Source: Burkholderiales bacterium (GTDB taxonomy: Bacteria; Pseudomonadota; Gammaproteobacteria; Burkholderiales; Burkholderiaceae_C). Taken from it: a stretch of DNA of 48,791 nt. Positions 36,699 through 48,511 of the stretch are shown here, piece after piece. The stretch spans positions 3,109,511 through 3,158,301 of the forward strand of contig CP070653.1 in NCBI GenBank assembly GCA_020354665.1, given 5' to 3'. The notes under the pieces were generated by a model. The model was not told the DNA's origin. It did no database searches and worked only from the letters and a program-made list of their open reading frames with translations. How positions within the stretch are numbered: the first letter of the stretch is position 1; each line of letters starts with the position of its first letter. The position numbers and the translations under genes are program-made.

Positions 36699-37676
36699 AT
36701 GCAGGTGCTCGAGTTGGTGGAGTCGGCCGGCCGCTGGGCTTGGCGCAGCACGTGGCGAGCGGCCCTTGCGCTCGTTGCTGCCAGCGCAGCGCACGCGCAG
36801 GGTTCGCCAGCGGTGCGACCGGTGGAGGTCGCGCCGCAGACCTGGATCGCGCAGGGCGAGTCGGCAATCGGCTCGTCGGCCAACCGCAACTTCATTTCGA
36901 ACGCGGGCTTCGTCGTCACGCCCGACGGTGTGATCGTGATTGATGCGCTCGGCTCGCCCCCGTTGGCCGACGAGCTGATCGCCGCGATCCGCAAGATCAC
37001 GCCGCTGCCCGTGCGTTACGTGATCGTCAGCCATTACCACGCGGACCACATCTACGGGCTGCAGTCGTTCAAGGCGGCCGGTGCGACCGTGATCGCGCAT
37101 GCGAAGGGGCAGGCCTATCTGCAATCGGAGACCGCGCGGCTGCGCCTGCAGGCGAGCCGCGAGGACATGTTTCCGTGGATCGACGAGACGACCCGTCTGG
37201 TGCCGGCCGATCGCTGGATCGAGGGCGCGACGACGCTGCGACTGGGCGGTCTGGACTTCATGCTGCAGCCGGTCGGGCCGGCGCACACGCCGGAAGACCT
37301 CGTCGTGTACGTGCCGCAGCTGAAGGTGCTGTTCGCGGGCGACCTCGTTTTTCGCGGGCGCATCCCGTATGTCGGGCAGGCCGACAGCCGCCAGTGGATC
37401 GCTTCGCTCGACCGCCTGCTCGAGTTCGACGCCCAGGTGATCGTTCCGGGGCATGGCCCGATCTCGAAGACACCGCGCGAAGACCTGCAGATCACGCGCG
37501 ACTACCTCGCCTTCCTGCGCCAGGCGATGGGCCAGGCGGCGCGGGATCTGGAGCCGTTCGAGCAGGCCTACGCGAGGACCGACTGGTCGAAGTTCTCGAA
37601 GCTGCCGCTATTCGGTGCCGCCAACCGCATCAACGCCTACAACACCTACCTGCTGATGGAACAGGAGGCACGATGA
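36699..37676 (+). CDS. Periplasmic metallo-beta-lactamase-fold hydrolase, SoxH-like
   Basis: About 325 residues. Signal peptide about residues 1-34 ending AHAQ, then a metallo-beta-lactamase domain with HYHADH at residues 112-117 and later zinc ligands in GPAHTPED, FAGDLVF and VPGHGPI. SoxH-type and quinoprotein relay system metallohydrolases look like this and often sit beside sox genes; SoxH itself is not needed for thiosulfate oxidation in Paracoccus. The start is uncertain: ATG 36699 gives the best signal peptide, while 36666 and GTG 36612 are possible. It overlaps the next gene by 4 bp (ATGA). Confidence 0.8.
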   Translation: MQVLELVESAGRWAWRSTWRAALALVAASAAHAQGSPAVRPVEVAPQTWIAQGESAIGSSANRNFISNAGFVVTPDGVIVIDALGSPPLADELIAAIRKITPLPVRYVIVSHYHADHIYGLQSFKAAGATVIAHAKGQAYLQSETARLRLQASREDMFPWIDETTRLVPADRWIEGATTLRLGGLDFMLQPVGPAHTPEDLVVYVPQLKVLFAGDLVFRGRIPYVGQADSRQWIASLDRLLEFDAQVIVPGHGPISKTPREDLQITRDYLAFLRQAMGQAARDLEPFEQAYARTDWSKFSKLPLFGAANRINAYNTYLLMEQEAR

Positions 37677-38164
37677 ACAGGCGCCTGCTGCTCACCGCCG
37701 GGCTGGGATGGCCGCTCGCCGCGGCCTTACCACGTGCATTCGCCGCGCCCGCTGCACCCGGTGAAGCTGTGCAATGGCCTGAAGTGCGGTTGCTCGATGG
37801 CAGCCGGTGGGTGCCGCCGCCGGGTCATGCGGCGGTCGTGGTGTTCTGGTCGACGACCTGCGAGTACTGCCTGCGCCACAACGTCCATCTCGAGAAGCTC
37901 TATCGCGCCGCCGCGGGTCGACCGCTGGCGATCTTGGGCGTGTGCAAGGATGGTTCGGTAGCGATCGCGCGGCAGCACATCGCGGAGCACGGCTACACCT
38001 TCCCGGTGACGCTCGACGTCGCGCCGATGGCGGCGGCGTTGTCGACGCGTCGCATCACGCCGCTGACGGTGACGGTCGATCGCCAGGGCCGGCTCAAGCA
38101 GGTCATCCCCGGCGAGATGTTCGAAGACGACGTGATGGAACTGCTGAACCGGCTCGCTGGTTGA
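37673..38164 (+). CDS. Periplasmic thioredoxin-like (TlpA/ResA family) protein, SoxW-like
   Basis: 163 residues with an Arg-rich, hydrophobic N-terminal signal (about 1-25) and a thioredoxin fold. Redox centre Cys63-Cys66 in FWSTTCEYC, cis-proline in TPLTVTVDRQG. It is translationally coupled to the metallohydrolase gene by an ATGA overlap. In sox clusters SoxW-type thioredoxins reduce SoxY or other periplasmic disulfides; that role is inferred from position. Confidence 0.8.
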   Translation: MNRRLLLTAGLGWPLAAALPRAFAAPAAPGEAVQWPEVRLLDGSRWVPPPGHAAVVVFWSTTCEYCLRHNVHLEKLYRAAAGRPLAILGVCKDGSVAIARQHIAEHGYTFPVTLDVAPMAAALSTRRITPLTVTVDRQGRLKQVIPGEMFEDDVMELLNRLAG

Positions 38165-38212
38165 AGCCGGCCTTCCCGCCGCCGCGCGGCGCAGGCGCAG
38201 GCGCAGCGAGCC

Positions 38213-39976
38213 TCACATCGACAGAGAGCCCTCGCGGAACGCGGTGCGATCGAGCCACGCGTTGACGAGCACCGGCTTGCCCTGACGCGCGATCTCGCGT
38301 GCGCGCCGCAGCGCCGGCGCGACCTCCTCGCCGCGCCTGACGATGATGCCTTCGGCACCAAAGCCGGCCGCCACAGCGTGGTAGTCCGTTCGCGCCAGCA
38401 CCGTTGCCACGTCGTCGTGCAGCATCTTCACCTGCTCGCGCGCGATCTGCGTCCAGCCTGCGTCGTTGCCGACCAGCGCGATGACCGGGACCCGGTGCCG
38501 CACGAAGGTGTCGAACTCGGCAAGGCCAAACCCGCAGGCCCCATCGCCGAAGACGATCCACACCTCGCGATCGGGCCAGGTCGTCGCTGCACCCAGCGCA
38601 AAGCCGGCACCGACACCGAGCGTGCCGAACGCACCCGGGTCGAGCCAGCCAAGCGGTCCGCGCGGGTGCAGCACGTAGCTCGCAGCAGCGACGAAGTCGC
38701 CGCCGTCAGCGACGAACAGCGCGTCGTCACCCGCCTCGCGTTCGAGCTCGCGCAGCAGCGCGAGCGGGTTGACATGCTCGCCCGGGATACGCGCCTGCGC
38801 GTCGATCTCGGCTTGCCTCGCGTCGTCGCGCGCGCGCAGCGTGCCAAGCCAGCCGGCGCGGCGCGTCACCTCGTCGCCCGTTGTTCGCTCGCCCAGCGCC
38901 TGAAGGAAGAAACCGGCATCGCCAATCGCCGCAACGTCGGGCCGCCGGTTGAGCCGCGCATCCTTTCTGCTGCGGTTGGCCGCGATCAGCGTGGCACTGC
39001 GCCGCACGTGCCGGCCATAGTCGAGCCGAAAGTCGCAGGGCACGCCCGCCAGCAGGACGCAGTCGGACTCGCGCAGCGCCAGGCGGCGCTGGTGGCGCAC
39101 TTGCAGTGCGTGGTCGCGGCCGAGCAGGCCACGCGCCATGCCTGACAGGTAAACGGGAATGCCGAGCCTCTCTAAAGCTTCTGCGAGCGCCTTCACTTGC
39201 GAAGCCTCGACTACCGCCTGGCTGCCGATCACGGCCAGTGGCCGCTCGGCCTTCTCGATCGCGGCCCAGGCCGCGCGCACGCTCGCCTCCGACGCACGCG
39301 CTGGCTCGGCAGGGGGGGTGGTCGTCACGGCCGCTGCTTCGTCGCTGTGCGCGAACAGACGCCGTACGTGGCGGCCCAGGTACCAGCGCAGCGCACGGTC
39401 GGCGAGTGAGCTGCCCTTGCCTGCGGCATCGGCATACCACTGCCGCACCAACGCCTCGTCGTAGAGCAGATCAACCGGGCATTCGACGAACACCGGGCCC
39501 GGCACGCCCGCACGTGCGATTGCCAACGCAGAATCGACGGCCGGCGCGAGCTCGCGCACGCTGCGCGTCTTGAAGAAACGCTTCACGTGCGGGGCCACCA
39601 GTGGGCGCTGGTCGATGTCCTGCAGTGCCCCGCGGCCCTGCAGCGCGGTCGGTGCGGCACCGCCGAGCAGCACGAGCGGGCTCTGCGCGAGCTGCGCGTT
39701 CTTCAGCGCGGTGATCGTGTTGGTGATGCCCGGCCCGGCGGTGACTGCTGCGACACCGGGCCGCCCCGACAGCCGCGCGGCGGCGTCGGCGGCAAACACC
39801 GCGGTGGCCTCGTCGCGCACGTCGACGATGCGAATCCCGCGTGCCTTGGCCGCGGCGAGGATCGGCGAGATGTGACCGCCGCACAGCGTGTAGAGGCACG
39901 GCACGCCGTGGCTTTGCAGCGCCCGCGCGACGCGGTCGCCGCCATCGCGAGCGGCATCGCTCAGCTCGATGCCCAC
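38213..39976 (-). CDS. ThDP-dependent enzyme, acetolactate synthase/2-hydroxyacyl-CoA lyase-like
   Basis: 587 residues with three domains of the acetohydroxyacid synthase superfamily. N-terminal cofactor-activating Glu56 in [19 protein letters not shown]; central FAD/ADP-type domain with [16 protein letters not shown]-terminal ThDP-Mg motif [32 protein letters not shown]. It looks like the IlvB-like group related to human ILVBL/HACL2 rather than a biosynthetic AHAS, and no small subunit follows. Its GTG start overlaps the 3' end of an acyl-CoA synthetase gene by 16 bp, so an acyl-CoA lyase acting on 2-hydroxyacyl-CoA is a reasonable idea. Substrate unknown. Confidence 0.8.
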   Translation of the reverse strand: MGIELSDAARDGGDRVARALQSHGVPCLYTLCGGHISPILAAAKARGIRIVDVRDEATAVFAADAAARLSGRPGVAAVTAGPGITNTITALKNAQLAQSPLVLLGGAAPTALQGRGALQDIDQRPLVAPHVKRFFKTRSVRELAPAVDSALAIARAGVPGPVFVECPVDLLYDEALVRQWYADAAGKGSSLADRALRWYLGRHVRRLFAHSDEAAAVTTTPPAEPARASEASVRAAWAAIEKAERPLAVIGSQAVVEASQVKALAEALERLGIPVYLSGMARGLLGRDHALQVRHQRRLALRESDCVLLAGVPCDFRLDYGRHVRRSATLIAANRSRKDARLNRRPDVAAIGDAGFFLQALGERTTGDEVTRRAGWLGTLRARDDARQAEIDAQARIPGEHVNPLALLRELEREAGDDALFVADGGDFVAAASYVLHPRGPLGWLDPGAFGTLGVGAGFALGAATTWPDREVWIVFGDGACGFGLAEFDTFVRHRVPVIALVGNDAGWTQIAREQVKMLHDDVATVLARTDYHAVAAGFGAEGIIVRRGEEVAPALRRAREIARQGKPVLVNAWLDRTAFREGSLSM

Positions 39977-41646
39977 TGCACCCTGTGGCTGTCGGCGTAC
40001 CAGCGCTCAACCTCGGGCGCCACCGCGGCCTCGATGCGTGCACGCTTGATCTTCATCGTCGGCGTCAGGCAGCCGTTCTCGATCGTCCAAGGCTCCTGGT
40101 GGATCACGATCATGCGCAGCTGCGCGTAATCGGGAAGTTCCTGGTTCACCTGCGTGAGCAGGCGCTCCATCTCGGCCTGGACTTCGGCCCGCACCGCGGC
40201 GTCCTTGAGTCGCGGCCGCAGTTCCTCGGCCAGCACGACGATCGCATAGGCGGCCGGGTGACCGACACCGGACACCATCGACAGCTCGACCATCGGATGT
40301 GCGTTGATCCGGTTCTCGATCGGGGCGGGCGCGATGTACTTGCCCTTGGCGGTCTTGAACAGCTCCTTGACGCGGCCGGTGATCTTCAGCAGGCCGTCGG
40401 CCCGCAGCTCACCGAGATCGCCGGTGCGGAAGAACCCATCCTCGGTGAACGACTCAGCGTCGAGCTCCGGACGCTTGTAGTAGCCGGTGAACCGCGCAGG
40501 CGACTTGATCAGGATCTCGCCTTCAGCGCTGATGCGCACCTGCACGCCGGGCATCGCGACGCCGACGTAGCCCGGCGCACTGAACTGGGCGTTGGAGCTG
40601 TGCGAATACGAACAGTCCTCGGTCATGCCGTAGCCCTCGTAGAGCGCCAGGCCGATGCGGCGATACCACGCAATCAGGTCCGGCGGGATCGGCGCCGAGC
40701 CGCTGCCCGCGACGATCACCGCATCCAGGCCCAGGCCCTTGCGCACCTTGCGCGCGACGATGCTGCCGAGAATCGGGATCCCGAGCAGCCGGTCGAGCTT
40801 CTTGGCCGGCATCTTCGCGAACACCCCCAGCTGGAACTTCAGCCACAGCCGCGGCACCGAGATGAACAACGTGGGCCGCGCACGCTGCAGATCCTGCAGG
40901 AACGTGTCGAGCGATTCGGCGAAGAACAGGTGCGTGCGACCATCCACCAGCGCGTCCGCCTCGACCCAAGAGCGTTCGAAGCTGTGCGCCAGCGGCAGGT
41001 ACGACAGCATCCGGCTGTCGGTTTCCTGGCCGATGCGCGAACGGGTGTCGGCAGCGATGCCCTCGCCGGCGCGCGTGATCGCGTCGAAGCTGATCATCAC
41101 CCCCTTGGGAGTGCCGGTGGAGCCCGACGTGTACATCAACATCGCCATCTCGTCGGCCCGGCGCGAGGGCTGGCCGGCGAGCGGCGCGGTGCGCGCGATG
41201 ATCGCGTCCCAGGTGTCGTAATCGGTCTTCGGCGCGAGCGGAAACGCGATGCGCGGCAACGCGGCCGGCACACCGCGTTCCTGCTGTGGCCACGTGTCGA
41301 GCTTGCCGACGAACAGCACGCTCGCCTCGCTGTGCTCGAGCACGTACTTGACCGTCTCGGCGGTCTCGGTCGGGAAGATCGCCACCGTCGTGTAGCCGGC
41401 CATCCAGATCGCGAGCTCGGCCATGATGAAGTGCGCGCAGTTCTTCGACAGCATCGCAATGCGCGCGCCCGGCGCGAAGCCCTGCGCCTGCAGGTGCGTG
41501 GCCATGCGGCGCGACTGGTCCAGCACCTGCGCCCAGGTGTAGTCGATAACCTGGCCGCCACCCACCGGCTGTGTCAGGAACACGCGGTTCGCTTGCCGGG
41601 CTTCGTGGTCGAGTACGTAGTCGAGGATCAGTTTGGACTGCGTCAT
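39961..41646 (-). CDS. AMP-dependent long-chain acyl-CoA synthetase
   Basis: 561 residues of the ANL superfamily. P-loop-like A3 motif [16 protein letters not shown] near 180-195, A5 [10 protein letters not shown] near 340, A8 [22 protein letters not shown] near 440, and the A10 lysine is probably in TPTMKIKR. The [13 protein letters not shown]-like segment [13 protein letters not shown] and the [17 protein letters not shown] segment are typical of FadD15-type long-chain fatty acid CoA ligases. The ATG at 41646 has AAGGA upstream. First of a two-gene operon with the ThDP enzyme. Confidence 0.88.
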   Translation of the reverse strand: MTQSKLILDYVLDHEARQANRVFLTQPVGGGQVIDYTWAQVLDQSRRMATHLQAQGFAPGARIAMLSKNCAHFIMAELAIWMAGYTTVAIFPTETAETVKYVLEHSEASVLFVGKLDTWPQQERGVPAALPRIAFPLAPKTDYDTWDAIIARTAPLAGQPSRRADEMAMLMYTSGSTGTPKGVMISFDAITRAGEGIAADTRSRIGQETDSRMLSYLPLAHSFERSWVEADALVDGRTHLFFAESLDTFLQDLQRARPTLFISVPRLWLKFQLGVFAKMPAKKLDRLLGIPILGSIVARKVRKGLGLDAVIVAGSGSAPIPPDLIAWYRRIGLALYEGYGMTEDCSYSHSSNAQFSAPGYVGVAMPGVQVRISAEGEILIKSPARFTGYYKRPELDAESFTEDGFFRTGDLGELRADGLLKITGRVKELFKTAKGKYIAPAPIENRINAHPMVELSMVSGVGHPAAYAIVVLAEELRPRLKDAAVRAEVQAEMERLLTQVNQELPDYAQLRMIVIHQEPWTIENGCLTPTMKIKRARIEAAVAPEVERWYADSHRVQWASS

Positions 41647-41749
41647 GCGAAGGTCCTTCGATGAAAGCGGTTGGCGGGAAGCGACAGGGTATGCGCAGTG
41701 GGCTTGGCGCTGCCACTGGTGGATTCCTGTGGGCGCGGGGTGTGCCAGC

Positions 41750-42724
41750 TCAGGAATTGGGTTCGGGTGTGCCGCCGGGCGCATCCGGCTGCGCGCGGCC
41801 AAGCAGCGGTGCGTCGTGCCCAGCGAGAAAGGCCTCGCCGCGCTCGAGCATGAAATAGCGGAACGCCTCGGCGGCCGGCGACAGCACTTTCGACAGCAGG
41901 TGCACGACGTTCCAGGTGCGCATCACCGGCGTGCCCTGCACGTCGAGCACCTTCAGCACCCCGGCACGCACCTCCAGCCCGATCGTGTGCAGCGACAGGA
42001 ATGCCAGCCCCATGCCGGCGATCACCGCCTGCTTGATGCTCTCGTTGCTCGGCATCTCCATCGAGATGCGCGGCTCGATCCGGTGCTCGCGGAAGAAACC
42101 CTCCATCACGGCGCGCGTCCCCGATCCGGGCTCGCGAACGATGAAGGGGTACGCGGCCAGCGCACTGGCGGCGACATGGCCGGCCTGTACCAGCGGGTGC
42201 GCAGCCGGCGCCACGAACACGAGCGGGTGGGCGGCGAAGGGTTCGGCGCGCGTCGCCAGCTCCTTGGGGGGCCGGCCCATCACCGCGAGGTCGACGTCAC
42301 CCGCATGGAGCAGCGCAACGAGCTGCTCGCGGTTCTGGCAGACCGACAGGCGCAGCTCAACGCCAGGGTGCTCCTCGCGGAAGCGGGCGAGCAGCTGGGG
42401 CACGAAGTACTTGGCGGTGCTGACGAGCCCGACTGACAGCAGGCCGCCCTCGACGCGCTTGAAGCGCGCCATCGCGTCGTCGGCCTCCTTGAGTGTTGCC
42501 ACCAGGCGCCTTGCGTAGACGAGCAGGTACTCGCCCGCCGTCGTCAATGCGACCTTGCGGCCATGTCGCTCGAACAGCGGAAGCCCCGCCTGGCCTTCGA
42601 GTTCCTTGACCTGCATCGTGACCGCCGGGGGCGTCAGGTGCAGCGCTTCAGCCGCCCGCGCAAAGCTGAGATGCCGGGCCACTTCAGTGAAAACCCTGAG
42701 CTGGCGAAAGGTGACGTTTTTCAT
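41750..42724 (-). CDS. cbbR: LysR-family regulator of the Calvin cycle operon
   Basis: 324-residue LysR-type regulator, divergent from cbbL. Helix-turn-helix FRQLRVFTEVARHLSFARAAEALHLTPPAVTMQVKELE at about 6-43, followed by a periplasmic-binding-like effector domain (FVPQLLARFREEHPGVELRL, IVREPGSGTRAVMEGFF, GMGLAFLSLHTIGLE) that matches CbbR proteins closely. It activates cbb transcription in response to metabolites such as RuBP or PEP. CbbR-type sites lie in the 111-bp gap to cbbL, one overlapping its own start codon. Confidence 0.93.
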   Translation of the reverse strand: MKNVTFRQLRVFTEVARHLSFARAAEALHLTPPAVTMQVKELEGQAGLPLFERHGRKVALTTAGEYLLVYARRLVATLKEADDAMARFKRVEGGLLSVGLVSTAKYFVPQLLARFREEHPGVELRLSVCQNREQLVALLHAGDVDLAVMGRPPKELATRAEPFAAHPLVFVAPAAHPLVQAGHVAASALAAYPFIVREPGSGTRAVMEGFFREHRIEPRISMEMPSNESIKQAVIAGMGLAFLSLHTIGLEVRAGVLKVLDVQGTPVMRTWNVVHLLSKVLSPAAEAFRYFMLERGEAFLAGHDAPLLGRAQPDAPGGTPEPNS

Positions 42725-42770
42725 TCAGCTTTAGATGAACTGAAGGTCAAGAATATCTGAATTCCCTTTA
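42724..42770. promoter_or_regulatory. CbbR binding region between cbbR and cbbL
   Basis: TTCAG-N11-CTGAA (42724-42744) is a perfect LysR-type T-N11-A dyad. Inside it TTA-N7-TGA (42731-42743), and farther on TGA-N7-TTA (42758-42770), both fit the TNA-N7-TNA pattern reported for CbbR. The first overlaps the cbbR start codon, which suits autorepression; the second is nearer the cbbL promoter. Confidence 0.65.
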
Positions 42771-42787
42771 TTTCGCCCGGAACTTAG

Positions 42788-44320
<1,533 letters not shown>

Positions 44321-44341
44321 CCGATCAAGGAGACCGACACC

Positions 44342-44782
44342 ATGATGACCAACCCCACCGGCCGCGTCACGCAGGGCCAGTTCAGCTTCCTGCCCGACCT
44401 GACGGACGCCGAGATCACCGCGCAGATCCAGTACGGCCTGGACAAGGGCTACGCCTGGAGCGTGGAGTACACCGACGATCCGCACCCGCGCAACACCTAC
44501 TGGGAGATGTTCGGCATGCCGATGTTCGACCTGAAGGATGCCGCCGGCGTGATGATGGAGCTGCAGAACTGCCGCAAGACCTTTCCCAGCCACTACATCC
44601 GGTTGATGGCCTTCGACAGCACGCGCGGCATCGAGTCGATCGCGATGAGCTTCATCGTCAACCGCCCGGCCAACGAGCCCGGCTTCGGCCTGGTGCGCCA
44701 GGAAGTGGACGGCCGCAGCATCCGCTACACGATCCACAGCTACGCCACCGACATGCCCGAAGGCGAGCGTTACGCGGGTTGA
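44342..44782 (+). CDS. cbbS: RubisCO small subunit, red type
   Basis: 146-residue small subunit, with [59 protein letters not shown] typical of form IC and the long C-terminal tail ([26 protein letters not shown]) that forms the beta-barrel extension of red-type enzymes. AAGGAGA site upstream; 21 bp after cbbL. Confidence 0.97.
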   Translation: MMTNPTGRVTQGQFSFLPDLTDAEITAQIQYGLDKGYAWSVEYTDDPHPRNTYWEMFGMPMFDLKDAAGVMMELQNCRKTFPSHYIRLMAFDSTRGIESIAMSFIVNRPANEPGFGLVRQEVDGRSIRYTIHSYATDMPEGERYAG

Positions 44783-44822
44783 CCGCGCAACGACGCGTTG
44801 TCCACCGCATCGAGGTCACGCC

Positions 44823-45515
44823 ATGTACCGTATTGCTCCGTCGATTCTGAGTGCTGACTTTGCCCGGCTGGGCGAGGAGGTGCGAGCGGTGATTGCTGCG
44901 GGGGCCGATTGGATTCACTTCGATGTGATGGACAACCACTACGTGCCCAACCTGACGATCGGGCCGGCGGTGGCGCAGGCGCTCAAGCCGCACTGCGTGA
45001 AGGCCGACGGCAGCAAGGTACCGCTGGACGTGCACCTGATGGTGCAGCCGGTGGATGCGCTGGCGCAGCTGTTTGCGCAGGCCGGGGCGGACCTGATCAG
45101 CTTTCACCCCGATGCGAGCATTCACGTGGACCGCACGCTGCAGCTGATCCATGCGGCGGGCTGCCAGGCCGGGCTGGTGTTCAACCCGGCGGCGCCGCTG
45201 GAGGTGCTGGAGTGGACGATCGACAAGGTCGACCTGGTGCTGATCATGAGTGTGAACCCGGGCTTTGGCGGGCAGGGCTTCATTGACAGTGCGCTGCGCA
45301 AGGTCGAGCAGGCGCGGCGGCTGATCGAGCGAAGCGGGCGCGAGATCCGGCTGGAGGTCGACGGCGGGATCAAGGTCGACAACATTGCTCGGGTGGCTGC
45401 GGCGGGGGCTGACACGTTCGTGGCGGGCAGTGCGATCTTCGGGCAGCGCGACTACAAGGCGGTGATCGATGCCATGCGCGCGGAGCTCGCCGCGCCGCTG
45501 GCCAGAGCCGCTTGA
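44823..45515 (+). CDS. cbbE: Ribulose-phosphate 3-epimerase
   Basis: 230-residue TIM-barrel enzyme that interconverts ribulose 5-phosphate and xylulose 5-phosphate in RuBP regeneration. [17 protein letters not shown] at 4-20, [40 protein letters not shown] and VDGGIKVDN carry the metal and phosphate binding residues. Located between cbbS and cbbX. Its codon use differs from cbbLS, with many GGG, ATT and GCG codons. Confidence 0.95.
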   Translation: MYRIAPSILSADFARLGEEVRAVIAAGADWIHFDVMDNHYVPNLTIGPAVAQALKPHCVKADGSKVPLDVHLMVQPVDALAQLFAQAGADLISFHPDASIHVDRTLQLIHAAGCQAGLVFNPAAPLEVLEWTIDKVDLVLIMSVNPGFGGQGFIDSALRKVEQARRLIERSGREIRLEVDGGIKVDNIARVAAAGADTFVAGSAIFGQRDYKAVIDAMRAELAAPLARAA

Positions 45516-45525
45516 GGAGGGCGTG

Positions 45526-46491
45526 ATGAGCAGGCCGACGTACTCGATTCCGGGCAGTACGGCGCCGCCGGCGAGCGCGCCCGCGAGCGCGGCCCCCGAG
45601 GCCGACGCATCGGCCGTCGCCAACGCACGCACCGTCAACGAGGTGCTGGCGCAAAGCCAGGTCGAGGCGGTGATGGACGAGCTCGACCACGATCTGGTCG
45701 GCCTCAAGCCCGTCAAGCAGCGCATACGCGACATCGCCGCATTGCTCGTCATCGACAAGCTGCGGCTGAACCTGGGGCTTTCGTCGCAGACGCCGAGCCT
45801 GCACATGTGCTTCACCGGCAACCCCGGCACCGGCAAGACGACCGTGGCGCTGCGCATGGCCGAGATCCTGCACCGGCTCGGCTACGTGCGGAAGGGTCAC
45901 CTGGTCGCGGTGACGCGCGACGACCTGGTCGGCCAGTACATCGGCCATACCGCACCGAAGACCAAGGAAGTGCTGAAGAAGGCGATGGGTGGCGTGCTCT
46001 TCATCGATGAGGCGTACTACCTGTACCGCCCTGAGAACGAGCGCGACTACGGCCAGGAGGCGATCGAAATCCTGTTGCAGGTGATGGAGAACCAGCGCGA
46101 GGACCTGGTCGTGATCCTGGCCGGCTACAAGGAGCGCATGGACACCTTCTTCAAGTCCAACCCAGGCATGAGCTCGCGCATCGCGCACCACCTCGACTTC
46201 CCGGACTACACGCCGCCGGAGCTGCTGCAGATCGCCGAGAAGATGCTGCAACAGCAGAACTACCGCTTCGGCCCCGGCGCGCGCGAGGCGTTCGACGAAT
46301 ACCTCGCGCTGCGCATCAGCCAGCCGCACTTCGCCAATGCACGCAGCGTGCGCAACGCGCTCGACCGCGCCCGGCTGCGCCAGGCCTCGCGCCTGTTTGC
46401 CGAACGCGACCGCGTGCTGACCGAGACCGATCTCACCACCTTGACCCCCGAAGACATTCGCGCCAGTCGGGTGTTCGCGGGCGGACGCTGA
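45526..46491 (+). CDS. cbbX: Red-type RubisCO activase CbbX
   Basis: 321-residue AAA+ ATPase that removes inhibitory sugar phosphates from red-type RubisCO by pulling on the large-subunit C-terminus. Walker [10 protein letters not shown] at residues 98-106, Walker [13 protein letters not shown] near 158-169, pore loop region around [13 protein letters not shown], sensor 1 VILAGY. A Pro/Ala-rich N-terminal 25-residue tail precedes the conserved part. The ATG at 45526 follows GAGGAGG, 11 bp after cbbE. Confidence 0.96.
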   Translation: MSRPTYSIPGSTAPPASAPASAAPEADASAVANARTVNEVLAQSQVEAVMDELDHDLVGLKPVKQRIRDIAALLVIDKLRLNLGLSSQTPSLHMCFTGNPGTGKTTVALRMAEILHRLGYVRKGHLVAVTRDDLVGQYIGHTAPKTKEVLKKAMGGVLFIDEAYYLYRPENERDYGQEAIEILLQVMENQREDLVVILAGYKERMDTFFKSNPGMSSRIAHHLDFPDYTPPELLQIAEKMLQQQNYRFGPGAREAFDEYLALRISQPHFANARSVRNALDRARLRQASRLFAERDRVLTETDLTTLTPEDIRASRVFAGGR

Positions 46492-46521
46492 CGACCACCA
46501 TCGCCCAAGGGGCTCGCTGCC

Positions 46522-47616
46522 ATGCCACTCTCGCAACGCTGGACCCTCTCCCGCTACCTGATCGAGCAGCGGCGCCGCTTCCCGCAGGCCAGCGGCGAGC
46601 TCAACGCGCTGATCCTGGACGTGTCGCTCGCGTGCAAGGCCATTGCCCGCATCGTGTCGTTCGGCGAGCTGGGCGACTCGATCGGCCAGGCTCCGCAGCC
46701 GGTCGGCGGCTCGGTCAACGTGCAGGGCGAGGTGCAGAAGCCGCTCGACGTGCTGTCCAACGAAATCTTCCTGCGCATGAACGAGTGGAACGGCCACCTC
46801 GCGGGCATGGCCTCCGAGGAGATGGAGACGCCCTACCAGATCCCGGCGCAGTTCCAGCGTGGCAAGTACCTGCTGGTGTTCGATCCACTCGACGGCTCGT
46901 CCAACATTGACGTCAATGTCTCGGTGGGCAGCGTCTTCTCGGTGCTGCGCGCGCCGGACGAGGCCGGCGAAGGCGCGCGAGACGTCACCGAGGCCGACTT
47001 TCTGCAGCCCGGATCGGCGCAGGTGGCCGCCGGCTATGCGATCTACGGGCCGACGACGATGCTGGTGCTGTCGGTGGGTTATGGCGTGGCCGGCTTCACG
47101 CTCAATCCGAACCTGGGCGAGTTCGTGCTGACGCATCCGGACATCCGGATTCCGGCCGATGCGCACGAGTTCGCGATCAACACCTCCAACAGCCGCTTCT
47201 GGGAGCCGCCGATCAAGCGCTTCGTCGACGAGTGCCTGGCCGGTCGGACCGGGCCGCGCGGCAAGGACTTCAACATGCGCTGGATCGCCAGCATGGTGGC
47301 CGAGGCGCACCGCATCCTGATGCGCGGCGGCGTGTTCATGTATCCGCGCGACACGAAGGATCCGGACAAGCCGGGGCGGCTGCGCCTGCTCTACGAGGCC
47401 AACCCGATCGGTTTCATTGTCGAACAGGCCGGTGGACGGGCGAGCACCGGCCGTCAACCAGTGCTGGGCGTCAAACCGAGTGCGCTGCACCAGCGCATCG
47501 GGCTGGTGTTCGGATCGAAGAACGAGGTCGAGCGCATCGAGCGCTACCACCGCGAGCCGGCGCCGAACGATTCAAACGTGCCGTTGTTCGCAGAGCGCAG
47601 CCTGTTTCGCGATTGA
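46522..47616 (+). CDS. cbbF: Fructose-1,6-bisphosphatase class I
   Basis: 364-residue Mg-dependent phosphatase of the Calvin cycle and gluconeogenesis. The metal site [18 protein letters not shown] lies near residues 118-135, [20 protein letters not shown] near 250, [18 protein letters not shown] near 293-310. Class I family (FBP, not GlpX). 30 bp after cbbX in the same operon. Confidence 0.96.
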   Translation: MPLSQRWTLSRYLIEQRRRFPQASGELNALILDVSLACKAIARIVSFGELGDSIGQAPQPVGGSVNVQGEVQKPLDVLSNEIFLRMNEWNGHLAGMASEEMETPYQIPAQFQRGKYLLVFDPLDGSSNIDVNVSVGSVFSVLRAPDEAGEGARDVTEADFLQPGSAQVAAGYAIYGPTTMLVLSVGYGVAGFTLNPNLGEFVLTHPDIRIPADAHEFAINTSNSRFWEPPIKRFVDECLAGRTGPRGKDFNMRWIASMVAEAHRILMRGGVFMYPRDTKDPDKPGRLRLLYEANPIGFIVEQAGGRASTGRQPVLGVKPSALHQRIGLVFGSKNEVERIERYHREPAPNDSNVPLFAERSLFRD

Positions 47617-47626
47617 GGAGAAAGCC

Positions 47627-48511
47627 ATGTCAGAACGCCATCCCATCATCGCCATCACGGGCTCGTCTGGCGCGGGCACCACGTCGGTGACGCGCAGCTT
47701 CGACAACATCTTCCGCCGCGAAGGCATCAAGGCCGCGGTGATCGAGGGCGACAGCTTCCACCGCTACGACCGCAAGGAGATGAAGCTGCGACAAGCCGAG
47801 GCCGAGGCGCAGGGCAACAAGCACTTCAGCCATTTCGGCGCCGAGAACAACCTGTTCGCCGAGCTCGAGCAGCTGTTCCACTGCTACAGCGAGAGCGGCA
47901 CCGGCAAGCGGCGCAAGTACTTGCACGATCCCGTCGAGGCGGCGCCCTACAACCAGGAGCCGGGCACCTTCACCCCCTGGGAGGACCTGCCGGCCGACAC
48001 CGACATGCTGTTCTACGAGGGCCTGCACGGGGCCGTCGTGACGCCGGAGATCAACGTCGCCAAGTACCCCGACCTGTTGATCGGCGTGGTGCCGGTGATC
48101 AACCTCGAGTGGATCCAGAAGCTCTACCGCGACAAGACGGTGCGCGGCTATTCGGCCGAGGCGGTGACCGACACGATCCTGCGCCGCATGCCCGATTACG
48201 TGAACTACATCTGCCCGCAGTTCGCGCACACGCATGTGAACTTCCAACGGGTGCCCGTCGTCGACACCAGCAACCCTTTCATCGCGCGCGACATCCCGTT
48301 GGCCGACGAGAGCATCTGCGTGATCCGCTTCGCGAACCCGAAGGGCATCGACTTCCAGTACCTGCTCAACATGATCCACGACTCGTGGATGTCGCGCGCC
48401 AACACGATCGTGGCGCCGGGCGGCAAGATGGAGCTGGCGATGCAGCTGATCTTCACGCCGTTCATCTGGCGAATGATGGAGCGCCGCAAGCGCGCGCTGG
48501 GAGCCCTCTGA
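47627..48511 (+). CDS. cbbP: Phosphoribulokinase
   Basis: 294-residue ATP-dependent kinase that makes RuBP from ribulose 5-phosphate. P-loop GSSGAGTTS at residues 12-20, [10 protein letters not shown] near 40, [10 protein letters not shown] near 130 and the C-terminal [22 protein letters not shown] typical of the proteobacterial octameric type. GAGGAG upstream of the ATG; the stop overlaps the tkt start (TGATG). Confidence 0.96.
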   Translation: MSERHPIIAITGSSGAGTTSVTRSFDNIFRREGIKAAVIEGDSFHRYDRKEMKLRQAEAEAQGNKHFSHFGAENNLFAELEQLFHCYSESGTGKRRKYLHDPVEAAPYNQEPGTFTPWEDLPADTDMLFYEGLHGAVVTPEINVAKYPDLLIGVVPVINLEWIQKLYRDKTVRGYSAEAVTDTILRRMPDYVNYICPQFAHTHVNFQRVPVVDTSNPFIARDIPLADESICVIRFANPKGIDFQYLLNMIHDSWMSRANTIVAPGGKMELAMQLIFTPFIWRMMERRKRALGAL

